From Polaromonas sp. (lineage in GTDB: Bacteria; Pseudomonadota; Gammaproteobacteria; Burkholderiales; Burkholderiaceae_C): DNA of 64,000 bases. Positions 47,279 through 55,399 of this stretch are shown piece by piece; the stretch's first letter is position 1; the number at the start of each line of letters is the position of its first letter. A model generated the notes under the pieces. The model did not search any database. It saw only the letters and a program-made list of their open reading frames with translations, and had not been told where the DNA came from. The translations under genes were made by a program, and so were the position numbers. The DNA lies in NCBI RefSeq assembly GCF_010365105.1, contig NZ_JAAFGZ010000006.1, forward strand, positions 62,001 to 126,000, in the 5' to 3' direction.

Positions 47279-48745
47279 GTGGATAAATTAAAGCCGACTA
47301 CTCGAAAAGTCATTCCCATCACGGTAATGGCTGGAGAGCAGTTGCAGGCCACGTCAGCAACTGCCGATGGCGAACCAGGCAGCATCTACCAAGCCCAGAA
47401 GAAAATTTACCCGCGAAGCGTCACGGGGCTTTTTTCCAAGTGGCGCTGGGCCATGGTCTATATCACCCAGCTTGTCTTCTATGGCCTGCCGTGGCTGGAG
47501 TGGGGCCAGCGCCAAGCGATATTGTTTGATCTGGAAGCACGGCGCTTTTATATTCTTGGGCTGGTTCTTTACCCGCAGGATTTCATTTACCTCGCGGGCA
47601 TTCTGGTGATTTCGGCGTTGGGGTTGTTCTTGTTCACGGCCGTAGCCGGCCGCCAGTGGTGCGGCTATGCCTGTCCCCAGACGGTATATACCGAAATCTT
47701 TCTTTGGCTAGAAAAGATCACCGAAGGCGACCGCTCGGCGCGTTTGCGACTCGATGCAAGTCCCATGTCCGTAAAAAAGTTTGCACGCAAGGCCAGCAAG
47801 CAGGTTTTGTGGATTGGCCTGGCCCTGTGGACCGGGTTTACCTTTGTCGGCTATTTCACGCCCATCAAGGAACTGGGTGTCAGTTTCGTCAATGCAAGTA
47901 TGGGATCATGGGAAACCTTTTGGGTTTTCTTTTACGGGTTTGCGACCTATGGCAATGCAGGGTATATGCGCGAGCAGGTCTGCAAGTACATGTGCCCGTA
48001 TGCGCGCTTTCAAAGTGCCATGTTCGACAAGGACACCTTGATCGTGACCTATGACGAGGCGCGCGGCGAACCCCGGGGCTCCCGTTCCAAGAAGGCTGAT
48101 CCGGCGGCTCTGAATCTGGGTTCCTGTGTTGACTGCACGCTTTGTGTCCAGGTCTGTCCGACGGGGATCGATATCCGCAAAGGACTGCAATACGAATGCA
48201 TCAGTTGCGCGGCCTGTATCGATGTATGCGATACCGTGATGGACAAGATGAACTACCCACGCGGCCTGATTCGCTATTCAACCCAAAACGCGGTAGTGCA
48301 GGGCTGGGGTAAATCGCAGCTTTTGCGCCGCATATTTCGTCCCAGGGTGCTTGTCTACACGGCCATCTTGCTCTCCGTGACCGCCGCCATGTTCATCAGT
48401 CTGGCGCTGCGCTCCCCGTTCAAGGTCGATGTTATCCGTGACCGTACTTCGCTGGCACGTATCGTGAGTGGTGGAAAGATCGAAAATGTCTACCGCCTGC
48501 AGGTGATGAATGCGACTGAAACCACCCAGCAATACCGCATTGCCGCCACCGGGTTGCCAGGTCTGACACTGGCCTCAGAAAGCACTTTCACGGTTGATGC
48601 GACTCAGGCGCGCGGAATTCCCGTCACCTTGCAATTGCCATACGAGGCGGCAAGTCCAGGCTCGCATGAAATTCATTTTGAAATCGAGGCTCTCAATTCG
48701 CCGGGACGCGTGATCGAGAAGTCGGTATTTCTCGTACCCCGCTAA
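47279..48745 (+). CDS. ccoG: cbb3 oxidase assembly ferredoxin-like protein CcoG
   Basis: CcoG (FixG, RdxA) is a membrane protein with two 4Fe-4S clusters; it reduces copper during cbb3 assembly in studied relatives. About 488 residues. Conserved RKIYPR-like QKKIYPRSVTGLF starts the membrane part, followed by GRQWCGYACPQTVYTEIF and the ferredoxin motifs CVDCTLCVQVCPTGIDI and CISCAACIDVCDTVM. A C-terminal periplasmic immunoglobulin-like domain follows. GTG 47279 is preferred, with GGAG eight bases upstream; TTG 47261 and ATG 47327 are alternatives. Confidence 0.92.
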   Translation: MDKLKPTTRKVIPITVMAGEQLQATSATADGEPGSIYQAQKKIYPRSVTGLFSKWRWAMVYITQLVFYGLPWLEWGQRQAILFDLEARRFYILGLVLYPQDFIYLAGILVISALGLFLFTAVAGRQWCGYACPQTVYTEIFLWLEKITEGDRSARLRLDASPMSVKKFARKASKQVLWIGLALWTGFTFVGYFTPIKELGVSFVNASMGSWETFWVFFYGFATYGNAGYMREQVCKYMCPYARFQSAMFDKDTLIVTYDEARGEPRGSRSKKADPAALNLGSCVDCTLCVQVCPTGIDIRKGLQYECISCAACIDVCDTVMDKMNYPRGLIRYSTQNAVVQGWGKSQLLRRIFRPRVLVYTAILLSVTAAMFISLALRSPFKVDVIRDRTSLARIVSGGKIENVYRLQVMNATETTQQYRIAATGLPGLTLASESTFTVDATQARGIPVTLQLPYEAASPGSHEIHFEIEALNSPGRVIEKSVFLVPR

Positions 48746-48763
48746 ATTAATAATGGAAATATC

Positions 48764-49021
48764 ATGAACAAAGAAGACGGACAACCCTGGTGGAAATTCG
48801 GGCATGTGTGGATGGTTTTCGCAGGGCCTGCGGTGGTTGTCGTTGCCTCATTCATCACCTTGTACCTCGCCATCAAGATCCCCGATCCTGTCGTGACCGG
48901 CTACGGCCAGGGATCATTGTCGAGTGGCGTGAAGCAGGAGTCGTTGTCCACCAATATGGCACCAGCGATGCAGGCCCGAAATCATGCGGCCACGGGCGTT
49001 CCAGCGCCTGCTGAGCCTTGA
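48764..49021 (+). CDS. ccoH: CcoH/FixH-like small membrane protein
   Basis: An 85-residue protein with the FixH-type start QPWWKFGHVWMVFAGPAVVVVASFI (abbreviated PWWKFGHVWMVFAGPA), one membrane helix and a short periplasmic tail. It is shorter than alphaproteobacterial FixH (about 150 residues), a form common in betaproteobacteria. CcoH is a stable assembly partner of cbb3 oxidase. The position directly after ccoG supports the name. Confidence 0.8.
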   Translation: MNKEDGQPWWKFGHVWMVFAGPAVVVVASFITLYLAIKIPDPVVTGYGQGSLSSGVKQESLSTNMAPAMQARNHAATGVPAPAEP

Positions 49022-49099
49022 GAACTGAACCGGATTCGGAAGGAGTCGTCAAATGACAAGTCCATTCAACCCTCAAATTACCAGAAGGATTTGAACTTT

Positions 49100-49393
49100 A
49101 TGTGGGCTCACCGATTGATGTGGATTGCATGGCCTGCCTTCTTGCTGGCAGGCATGATAGAAATGCTGGTATTCGCCCTGGTTGATCCGCAGAGCCTGCA
49201 TTGGTTTGGCCAGCCTCTGGCTTTGTCTCGCGAGGCCGTCTACACTTTGGCTTTTTTTGTATTCTGGGCACTGACCATGGCATCAAGTGCTTTGACAACC
49301 CTGCTTGCCATGTCTCCATTCGAAGTCAATCGTCGCCAACTTCTGGCGGATGAAGTGCTCGAAAGCGGTGCTCGAAAAGTGAAGATCAATTAG
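49100..49393 (+). CDS. Small membrane protein of unknown function downstream of ccoH
   Basis: A 97-residue protein, not assigned to a characterised family. Two hydrophobic helices are visible: LMWIAWPAFLLAGMIEMLVF (about 6-28) and the segment from VYTLAFFVFWALTMASSALT (about 47-70). A polar C-terminus follows (FEVNRRQLLADEVL). ATG 49100 is preferred over TTG 49091 because AAGGA is then well spaced. It is 79 bases after ccoH in the same direction and before fnr, which is convergent. Context suggests a link to cbb3 oxidase or oxygen regulation (inference). I recall similar small proteins at this place in other Comamonadaceae but could not check. Confidence 0.7.
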   Translation: MWAHRLMWIAWPAFLLAGMIEMLVFALVDPQSLHWFGQPLALSREAVYTLAFFVFWALTMASSALTTLLAMSPFEVNRRQLLADEVLESGARKVKIN

Positions 49394-49432
49394 CCCGTCC
49401 ACCCATCAGTCACCGGCCAAGAAATTTCAGTC

Positions 49433-50230
49433 TTAGCAGGATTTCTGGTTGTTGTTCACGATCAGTTTGAGGGCTTCGGTATCAAGGATGCGCACATGAC
49501 GCTGCTTGACCTCCACAATCTTGTCTTCTACGAATTTTGAAAAAGTCCGGCTGACCGTTTCCAGCTTAAGGCCCAGGTAGCTGCCAATTTCCTCTCGCGT
49601 CATGCGCAACAGAAGTTCGGATTGCGAGAAGCCGCGAGCATGCAGCCGCTGGACCAGGTTCAACAAAAAGGCGGCCAGGCGCTCTTCCGCGCGCATGCTG
49701 CCGAGCAGCAGCATCACGCCGTGTTCACGAACGATCTCTCGGCTCATGATTTTGTGCACATGGCGTTGAAGGGAGACAACTTCCCGTGACAACTCTTCGA
49801 TGCGGTCAAACGGCATCACGCATACTTCAGCGTCTTCCAGCGCGATAGCATCACAGGTGTGGTGCTCCTTGACAATGCCGTCCAGACCGATAATTTCGCC
49901 AGCCATCTGAAATCCGGTCACCTGATTGCGGCCGTCTTCGGTGGTGATGCAGGTTTTGAAAAAGCCGGTTCGGATGGCAAACAGTGAACTGAACTTTTCA
50001 CCGTTGCTGTACAGACGGCCTCCGCGTTTGACCTTGCGGCGTACAGCGACCACTTCCTCGATCCTGTCCAGTTCATCGGCTTTCAGGCCCATGGGCATGC
50101 AAAGTTCACGAAGGTTGCAGTTGGAGCAGGCAACTTTCACGGTGACAGGGTTGATGGGCTGGAGCCCGGCGTCGCTTGCGACTTCCCCGCGCTTGCCCGT
50201 ACTCATGGACTCTGGTTTGACCTCGAACAT
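49433..50230 (-). CDS. fnr: Fumarate/nitrate reduction regulator Fnr
   Basis: Fnr (265 residues) senses oxygen through a 4Fe-4S cluster. The four ligands are visible: CSNCNLRELC (Cys35, 38, 44) and HHTCDA (Cys126). The Crp-like cyclic-nucleotide fold follows, then a helix-turn-helix with EEIGSYLGLKLETVSRTFSK; its E-x-x-S-R reads the TTGAT half site. AGGAG is upstream of ATG 50230. It lies at the end of the cco cluster and diverges from hemN. Confidence 0.96.
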   Translation of the reverse strand: MFEVKPESMSTGKRGEVASDAGLQPINPVTVKVACSNCNLRELCMPMGLKADELDRIEEVVAVRRKVKRGGRLYSNGEKFSSLFAIRTGFFKTCITTEDGRNQVTGFQMAGEIIGLDGIVKEHHTCDAIALEDAEVCVMPFDRIEELSREVVSLQRHVHKIMSREIVREHGVMLLLGSMRAEERLAAFLLNLVQRLHARGFSQSELLLRMTREEIGSYLGLKLETVSRTFSKFVEDKIVEVKQRHVRILDTEALKLIVNNNQKSC

Positions 50231-50279
50231 GACATTCTCCTGATGTGGGTTCGTTGCATGGTTTTAGACAGGCTGACCG

Positions 50280-50293
50280 CTGACATAGGTCAA
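50280..50293 (+). promoter_or_regulatory. FNR-type site between fnr and hemN
   Basis: CTGAC-ATAG-GTCAA, three mismatches to the consensus. Support comes from position: TACATT at 50316-50321 is exactly where the -10 of a class II FNR promoter for hemN should be. It may also serve fnr autoregulation. Confidence 0.5.
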
Positions 50294-50392
50294 ACAAGCA
50301 ATGCGAACTTCAAGATACATTGGCAGTGCTTGCCCCGGAATCGCGGGTGCGCGTTTCAAGGAACCGTCACGAACGCACTTGCGGTTGATTGT

Positions 50393-51775
50393 ATGCCCAT
50401 CCCCACTCACGAATTGATTCGCCGTTTCGATGTACCGGGACCGCGCTACACCACGTACCCGACCGCAGACCGCTTCGTCGAAGCCTTCACGCCCGAACAG
50501 CTGGCGCAGGCACTTGCACAGCGCCGAAACGGCGCGGCCGCCATGCGAGTGCCGCTTTCAGTCTACGTGCATATTCCTTTCTGCGAATCGCTTTGCTATT
50601 ACTGTTCCTGTCACAAGATCATCACCAGGCAGCATGCACACGGCGAAACCTACCTGCACTACCTTGGCCGCGAGCTTGATTTGTACACTGCTCATCTGGG
50701 AACGGGTCAAGCAGTCAGCCAGCTCGATCTGGGCGGCGGCAGCCCCACCTTCTTGAGCGATGGTGAATTGCGCAAGTTGATGGCCATGCTGCGGCGGAGC
50801 TTCCAGTTTGCAGCGGGTGGAGACTATTCCATTGAAGTCGATCCGCGAACCGTAGACTCCGCGCGCCTGTCCACACTGGCGGAACTGGGTTTCAACCGGC
50901 TGAGCTTCGGGGTCCAGGATTTCGATCCGGCGGTGCAAAAAGCGGTCCATCGCATCCAGCCTGCCGAACAGGTTTTTTCATTGATGGCAGCGGCACGCCT
51001 GATTGATTTTGAGTCCATCAACATGGACCTGATCCATGGGCTGCCGAAACAAACGCCGGAATCGTTTGACCGCACCCTGGCGCAGGTTTTGGAATTGCGG
51101 CCGGACTCCATTGCCCTGTACGCATATGACCACCTGCCCCAGCACTTCAAACCGCAACGCCGGATTGATGTTGCCGCGTTGCCTGACCCCCGCGCCAGGC
51201 TTTGCATGCAGTCGCACTCTTTTTCTGCCTTTCAGCATGCCGGTTATGTGTATATCGGCATGGACCACTTTGCCCTGCCTGACCATGCACTGGCGGTTGC
51301 CAAACGCCAGGGCCGACTGCACCGCAACTCCCAGGGCTACAGCATCCAGCCTGACGCCGACCTGATCGGTCTGGGGGTCTCCGCCATAGGCAAGGTGGGC
51401 GCCACTTACAGCCAAAACGCCAAGACACTGGACACGTATTACGACGACCTGCAGCAGGGGCGACTGCCCGTGGCACGGGGTCTGGCGCTGTCCCGCGATG
51501 ACCTGGTGCGGCGCAGCGTCATCATGGCGCTGATGTGCCAGGGCCAGTTGGAGTTCGAGTCGATCGAACTGGGCTACCTGATTGATTTCAAGTGCTATTT
51601 TGCCGCCGAGCTGGAACTGCTTTGCGGCCTGCAGGCACAGGGTCTGGTGGAGGTCAGTGACACTGGCCTTCAGGTGACGGCGATGGGCTGTTATTTTGTA
51701 CGCAGCGTGGCGATGGTTTTTGACCGCTATCTGCAGGCAGACCGTACGCGTGCAAGGTTTTCCCGGATCATCTAG
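50393..51775 (+). CDS. hemN: Oxygen-independent coproporphyrinogen III oxidase
   Basis: HemN (460 residues) is a radical SAM enzyme that makes protoporphyrinogen IX for haem without oxygen. The cluster motif is YVHIPFCESLCYYCSC (Cys64, 68, 71, with Cys73 as in E. coli). The N-terminus RRFDVPGPRYTTYPTADRF and SMDLIHGLP-like NMDLIHGLPKQT are typical. ATG 50393 begins the conserved region; a frame open to 50243 crosses the FNR site and promoter. Pairing with fnr and cco genes is a common anaerobic-haem arrangement. Confidence 0.96.
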   Translation: MPIPTHELIRRFDVPGPRYTTYPTADRFVEAFTPEQLAQALAQRRNGAAAMRVPLSVYVHIPFCESLCYYCSCHKIITRQHAHGETYLHYLGRELDLYTAHLGTGQAVSQLDLGGGSPTFLSDGELRKLMAMLRRSFQFAAGGDYSIEVDPRTVDSARLSTLAELGFNRLSFGVQDFDPAVQKAVHRIQPAEQVFSLMAAARLIDFESINMDLIHGLPKQTPESFDRTLAQVLELRPDSIALYAYDHLPQHFKPQRRIDVAALPDPRARLCMQSHSFSAFQHAGYVYIGMDHFALPDHALAVAKRQGRLHRNSQGYSIQPDADLIGLGVSAIGKVGATYSQNAKTLDTYYDDLQQGRLPVARGLALSRDDLVRRSVIMALMCQGQLEFESIELGYLIDFKCYFAAELELLCGLQAQGLVEVSDTGLQVTAMGCYFVRSVAMVFDRYLQADRTRARFSRII

Positions 51776-51784
51776 AACGGTTTC

Positions 51785-52459
51785 ATGAACACCTCGCTGG
51801 CCATGACGGCATTATTGATGGGACTGGCAGGCGGGCCGCACTGCATTGCCATGTGCGGCGCCGCCTGCGCGGGCATCGGCAATGCGGCCGGCGCGCGCAA
51901 GACATCCGCCCTCTGGACTTTCCAGGCTGGTAGGCTGGCCAGCTATTCGGCGCTCGGTGCGGTGGCCGCAGCGTCGATGCAGGGCCTGGGATGGCTGACC
52001 ACCCAGACGGCAGTCATGCGCCCGGTCTGGACGCTGTTTCATGTCGCCGTGATGATGATGGGCTTGATGCTGGTGGTGCTGGCCCGCCAGCCGGTGTGGC
52101 TCGACAGCACGGCGCGTAGCGTATGGAGCCGGGTCAGGGCGTTCAATGCATCCTGGGGCCGGGGCGCGCCGCTGGCCATTGGCGCACTCTGGGCCTTCAT
52201 GCCATGCGGGCTGCTGTACTCGGCGGTGCTGGTGGCGGCCCTGAGCGGCGGTCCGCTGCAGGGCGCGCTGACCATGGCGCTGTTTGCCCTGGGCAGTAGT
52301 GTGTCCCTGCTGATCGGCCCGTGGCTGCTGCTGCGCCTGCGCGGCGGTGGAAGCGGTGAATGGGGCATTCGCCTGGCCGGGCTGGCATTGGCAGCCACTT
52401 CCGGCTGGGCCTTGTGGATGGGGCTGGCGCACGATACGGCGCCCTGGTGTGTTACGTAA
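51785..52459 (+). CDS. SafE/DsbD_2-like membrane protein next to the cbb3 region
   Basis: A 224-residue protein with about six helices, of the family often labelled sulfite exporter TauE/SafE or cytochrome c biogenesis transmembrane region. It has LMGLAGGPHCIAMCGAACAG (His19, Cys20, Cys24) at the end of helix 1 and ALWAFMPCGLLYSAVLVAAL in the second half. The paired H-C-x3-C and MPCG motifs are possible copper or thiol sites. Relatives are often near cbb3 genes, so a copper or haem maturation role is likelier than sulfite export (inference). It starts nine bases after hemN. Confidence 0.75.
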   Translation: MNTSLAMTALLMGLAGGPHCIAMCGAACAGIGNAAGARKTSALWTFQAGRLASYSALGAVAAASMQGLGWLTTQTAVMRPVWTLFHVAVMMMGLMLVVLARQPVWLDSTARSVWSRVRAFNASWGRGAPLAIGALWAFMPCGLLYSAVLVAALSGGPLQGALTMALFALGSSVSLLIGPWLLLRLRGGGSGEWGIRLAGLALAATSGWALWMGLAHDTAPWCVT

Positions 52460-52460
52460 G

Positions 52461-52545
52461 CCCCCACGCTCCGCCGCTGCGCGGGTCGCTGCCCCTGAGG
52501 GGGCGCTGCGCCTGCGGCCCGGCAAAGCCGGTTCCGCGGCCCCTG
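52461..52545. repeat. Family B repeat copy
   Basis: CCCCCACGCTCCGCCGCTGC, GGTCGCTGCCCCTGAGGGGG, GCCTGCGGCCCGGCAAAGCC and GGTTCCGCGGCCC. It begins two bases after the SafE-like stop, in the gap to the convergent arginase gene, with a family A core 106 bases further on. Confidence 0.8.
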
Positions 52546-52650
52546 CTGTTGTTCAGGGCTTTTTCAGCCTTTGGGGCGTATTCATTCTGATCAGAAAACC
52601 AATTTTCAGTACCGAATAGGCTTCTTTCGCATGCTGAGTATGGTTAACCA

Positions 52651-52667
52651 GCTACAAATTCGATAGC
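52651..52667. repeat. Family A repeat core copy
   Basis: GCTAC-N7-ATAGC with the conserved ATTCG-type spacer. The downstream GCGCAAAAGGC half is absent. It shares the convergent gap with a family B copy. Confidence 0.55.
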
Positions 52668-52723
52668 AATCAGCCAGCCGGCGAGTTTTGAACGCCGCGA
52701 TGGACGTGCCCGGTGATGCCGCT

Positions 52724-53641
52724 CTATCCCCGGCGCATCAGCGTGCTTTTGCCGAACAGGCTTTCGATCAGGTCCAGCGCCACTTCGGCCGTGGCATTGC
52801 GCACGTCGAGTGCCGGGTTGAGCTCCATCACGTCAAGCGATGCCATGCGGCCGGTGTCGGCAATCATTTCCATGCACAGCTGGGCTTCGCGGTAGGTGGG
52901 GCCGCCCTTGACGGCCGTTCCAACGCCGGGCGCGAAGCTGGCGTCCAGAAAGTCCACGTCAAAGCTCACATGCAGGTGCGTGTCGGCGTCGATGCCGGCC
53001 AGCGCCGCCTCCATGGTGCGCTTCATGCCCATTTCGTCGATGTAGCGCATGTCGAACACCTCCAGCCCCGATGCCCTGACAAAGCGCTTTTCGCCGGCAT
53101 CCACGCTGCGGATGCCGATCTGGCGAATGACCGACGGCTCGATCGCCGGCGACTGCCCGCCAATGCCTGTCAGTTCGGCCGGCCCGTGGCCGCACAGGAC
53201 CGCCACCGGCATGCCGTGCGTGTTGCCGGTCGGCGTCAGGTCGTCGGTGTTGAAGTCGGTGTGCGCATCGAGCCACAGCACGCGCAGCTTCTTGCCGGTC
53301 TGGCGACAGTGACGGGCTACCGCGCTGATGGAGCCAATCGCCAAGCAGTGGTCGCCGCCCAGCAGCACCGGCATCTCGCCCTCGATCAGCGCCGTATGCA
53401 CCGCTTCGTGCACCGCATGGTTCCAGGCCGCAACCTCGACCAGGTGGCGGTAGCCGCTAACGGGTGCTTGCCAGGGGTTGGCCGGTCCGACAAGGTTGCC
53501 CTGGTCGGTGACGCGCAGGCCGTGGCCTTCCAGTGTCGGCTGCAGGCCCGCCACGCGGAAAGCTTCCGGACCCATCGAGGCGCCGCGCGTGCCCGCGCCG
53601 ACATCGGTGGGTGCGCCTATCAGTCTGATGTGTTGTGTCAT
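52724..53641 (-). CDS. rocF: Arginase (ureohydrolase family)
   Basis: Arginase hydrolyses arginine to ornithine and urea with a di-manganese centre. The 305-residue protein carries the three ureohydrolase motifs: LLGGDHCLAIGS (His98), LWLDAHTDFNT (Asp125, His127, Asp129) and SFDVDFLDASFAPGVGT. The overall form follows RocF-type arginase (RLIGAPTDVGAGTRGASMGP) rather than agmatinase. ATG 53641 fits the family start. It follows the ornithine cyclodeaminase-like gene in the same direction, 52 bases apart, giving arginine to ornithine to proline. Confidence 0.92.
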   Translation of the reverse strand: MTQHIRLIGAPTDVGAGTRGASMGPEAFRVAGLQPTLEGHGLRVTDQGNLVGPANPWQAPVSGYRHLVEVAAWNHAVHEAVHTALIEGEMPVLLGGDHCLAIGSISAVARHCRQTGKKLRVLWLDAHTDFNTDDLTPTGNTHGMPVAVLCGHGPAELTGIGGQSPAIEPSVIRQIGIRSVDAGEKRFVRASGLEVFDMRYIDEMGMKRTMEAALAGIDADTHLHVSFDVDFLDASFAPGVGTAVKGGPTYREAQLCMEMIADTGRMASLDVMELNPALDVRNATAEVALDLIESLFGKSTLMRRG

Positions 53642-53693
53642 GGGGTTGTCGATTCGCGGTTGTGGGCAATGTGTTTTATGGGCGACTTGCGGC

Positions 53694-54818
53694 TCATTCC
53701 AGAACGGGCTCGGCCACTGGCCGGACAGGCGCCCCGGCGTCCAGCAGTCCGGAGGCACTGGAAAAGGCCGGCCTGACGAGCTGGTAAAGGTCCTTGGGGT
53801 CTTCCAGCCGGGGAATCAGGGGCAGGGACTGGCCAAGTCCGTGCCCTCGGGCCTGGGCGTAAAGATAGCGCAAGGCCGAGAAATCCTCAAGCGCAAAGCC
53901 GACCGAGTCAAACACCGTGACCTGCGCGGCGCTGTCACGGCCCGTCGCATCGCCTGCCAGCACCTGCCACAGTTCGGTGACGGCAAAACCGGGCGGCATC
54001 TGCTGCAGATCGCCTTCCACGCGGGTTTGCGGCTCGTATTCCACGAACACTTTGGCGGCGGCCAGCACCTCGGGGTGGATTTCGGTTTTGCCGGGACAGT
54101 CGCCACCTACGGCGTTCAGGTGGGTGCCGGGGCTGAGCATGCCGGCGGTAATGATGGCCGCCTGTGTCTTGTCGGCGGTGATGGTGGTCACGATGTCCGC
54201 GTCAAACACCGCTTCAGCGCTGCTGGCGCAGACCCGCAGGCGCAGGCCGGCGGTGTCCGGGTTGGCCTGCAGGTTCCGCATCAGCTTGGCGGTGGCGGCG
54301 GCATCGGTGTCGTAGAGACGGATTTCCTTGATGCCGAGCAAATGGTGAAATGCCAGCGCCTGGAATTCGCTTTGTGCGCCATTGCCGATCAGCGCCATCA
54401 CGCGGCTCTCGGGCCGGGCCAGCGCGCGCGCCGCCAGCACCGAAGTGGCGGCGGTGCGCAAGGCCGTCGCCAGCGTCAGTTCACTGAGCAGCATCGGCAT
54501 GCCGGTGGACACATCGGCCAGAACCCCGAACGCCATGACAGTAGGCAGGCCCTGCGAGGTGTTTTTCGGATGGCCGTTGACGTATTTGAAGGTGTAGTGG
54601 GCGCCATCGGCAATCGGCATGAGTTCGATCACGCCGTCCGGTGAATGGCTCGCCAGGCGCGCCGACTTGTCAAAGCTGCTCCAGCGCGAAAAATCCTGCC
54701 GGATGTACGCTTCCAGACCCTGCAGCGTAGCAGCCATGCCCTGGTTGTGGACCAGTCCGGCCACATCGGAGGGGCTCAGGAAAAGGGTTTTCTGGCAGGG
54801 TTGAGTGACATGTTTCAT
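53694..54818 (-). CDS. ocd: Ornithine cyclodeaminase family protein
   Basis: A 374-residue member of the ornithine cyclodeaminase/mu-crystallin family. It includes LMPIADGAHYTFKYVNGHP, the NAD(H)-binding segment VMALIGNGAQSEFQALAFHHL (abbreviated IGNGAQSEFQA) and LNAVGGDCPGKTEIHPEVL. OCD converts ornithine to proline and ammonia, fitting the arginase neighbour. ATG 54818 has GAGG upstream. An Lrp-type regulator is transcribed divergently. Because the family has other activities, the exact reaction is inferred from context. Confidence 0.88.
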   Translation of the reverse strand: MKHVTQPCQKTLFLSPSDVAGLVHNQGMAATLQGLEAYIRQDFSRWSSFDKSARLASHSPDGVIELMPIADGAHYTFKYVNGHPKNTSQGLPTVMAFGVLADVSTGMPMLLSELTLATALRTAATSVLAARALARPESRVMALIGNGAQSEFQALAFHHLLGIKEIRLYDTDAAATAKLMRNLQANPDTAGLRLRVCASSAEAVFDADIVTTITADKTQAAIITAGMLSPGTHLNAVGGDCPGKTEIHPEVLAAAKVFVEYEPQTRVEGDLQQMPPGFAVTELWQVLAGDATGRDSAAQVTVFDSVGFALEDFSALRYLYAQARGHGLGQSLPLIPRLEDPKDLYQLVRPAFSSASGLLDAGAPVRPVAEPVLE

Positions 54819-54928
54819 GGAGGCCTCGCGCGCTTTGGAAAAGATGCACCCAGTGTCCTTCTCACGCAAGGCAATCACAAGTGTCAAAATTGAGTGCAAA
54901 TTGACAGTTTATTGCCGTTATGACAGGA

Positions 54929-54934
54929 TAAAAT
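54929..54934 (+). promoter_or_regulatory. -10-like TAAAAT directly before the Lrp-type gene
   Basis: TAAAAT ends six bases before ATG 54941, and there is no Shine-Dalgarno. A TTGACA at 54901 is too far (22 bases) to be an ideal -35. A leaderless transcript is the simplest reading. Confidence 0.35.
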
Positions 54935-54940
54935 ATCAAA

Positions 54941-55366
54941 ATGGATGAAACCGATCACCAGCTGATTTCCTTTTTGCGCCAGGACGCACGCCTTTCCGTG
55001 GCGACGCTGGCCACTCGGATGGGGGTTTCGCGCGGTACCGTCACCAACCGGATTCGCAAGCTGGAAGACGAGCGCGTCATCGTCGGCTACACCGTGCGCC
55101 TGCGGCCCGATGTGCAGCGGAGTGAAATCAAGGCATGGATGAGCATTGCCGTCGAGGGCAACCAGACCCGCACGGTGATTGCCAGCCTGCTGGGCGAGCC
55201 CGGCGTGGCCACGCTGCACGACACCAACGGCCGCTGGGACCTGCTGGCCGAACTGCGCGCCGAAAACCTGCAGGATCTGGCCAAGGTGCTCGAACGCATC
55301 CGCCTGCTCAAGGGCATCAGCAACACCGAAACCAGCATTCACCTGGAAACCTACCGGCTCTCGTAG
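54941..55366 (+). CDS. Lrp/AsnC-family transcriptional regulator
   Basis: A 141-residue regulator: an N-terminal helix-turn-helix (DHQLISFLRQDARLSVATLA, GVSRGTVTNRIRKLED) and a C-terminal RAM effector-binding domain. It is divergent from the ocd-rocF pair, so it probably senses arginine, ornithine or a related amino acid and controls them (inference from arrangement, as for ArgR- or BkdR-like Lrp proteins). Confidence 0.88.
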   Translation: MDETDHQLISFLRQDARLSVATLATRMGVSRGTVTNRIRKLEDERVIVGYTVRLRPDVQRSEIKAWMSIAVEGNQTRTVIASLLGEPGVATLHDTNGRWDLLAELRAENLQDLAKVLERIRLLKGISNTETSIHLETYRLS

Positions 55367-55383
55367 CGCGCAGGCCCCAGCTT

Positions 55384-55389
55384 CTAGAA
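55384..55389 (+). promoter_or_regulatory. -10-like TAGAAT just before holA
   Basis: TAGAAT ends 10 bases before ATG 55400; there is no Shine-Dalgarno. The predicted transcript would have a leader of only a few bases. Confidence 0.35.
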
Positions 55390-55399
55390 TCACTCCACT

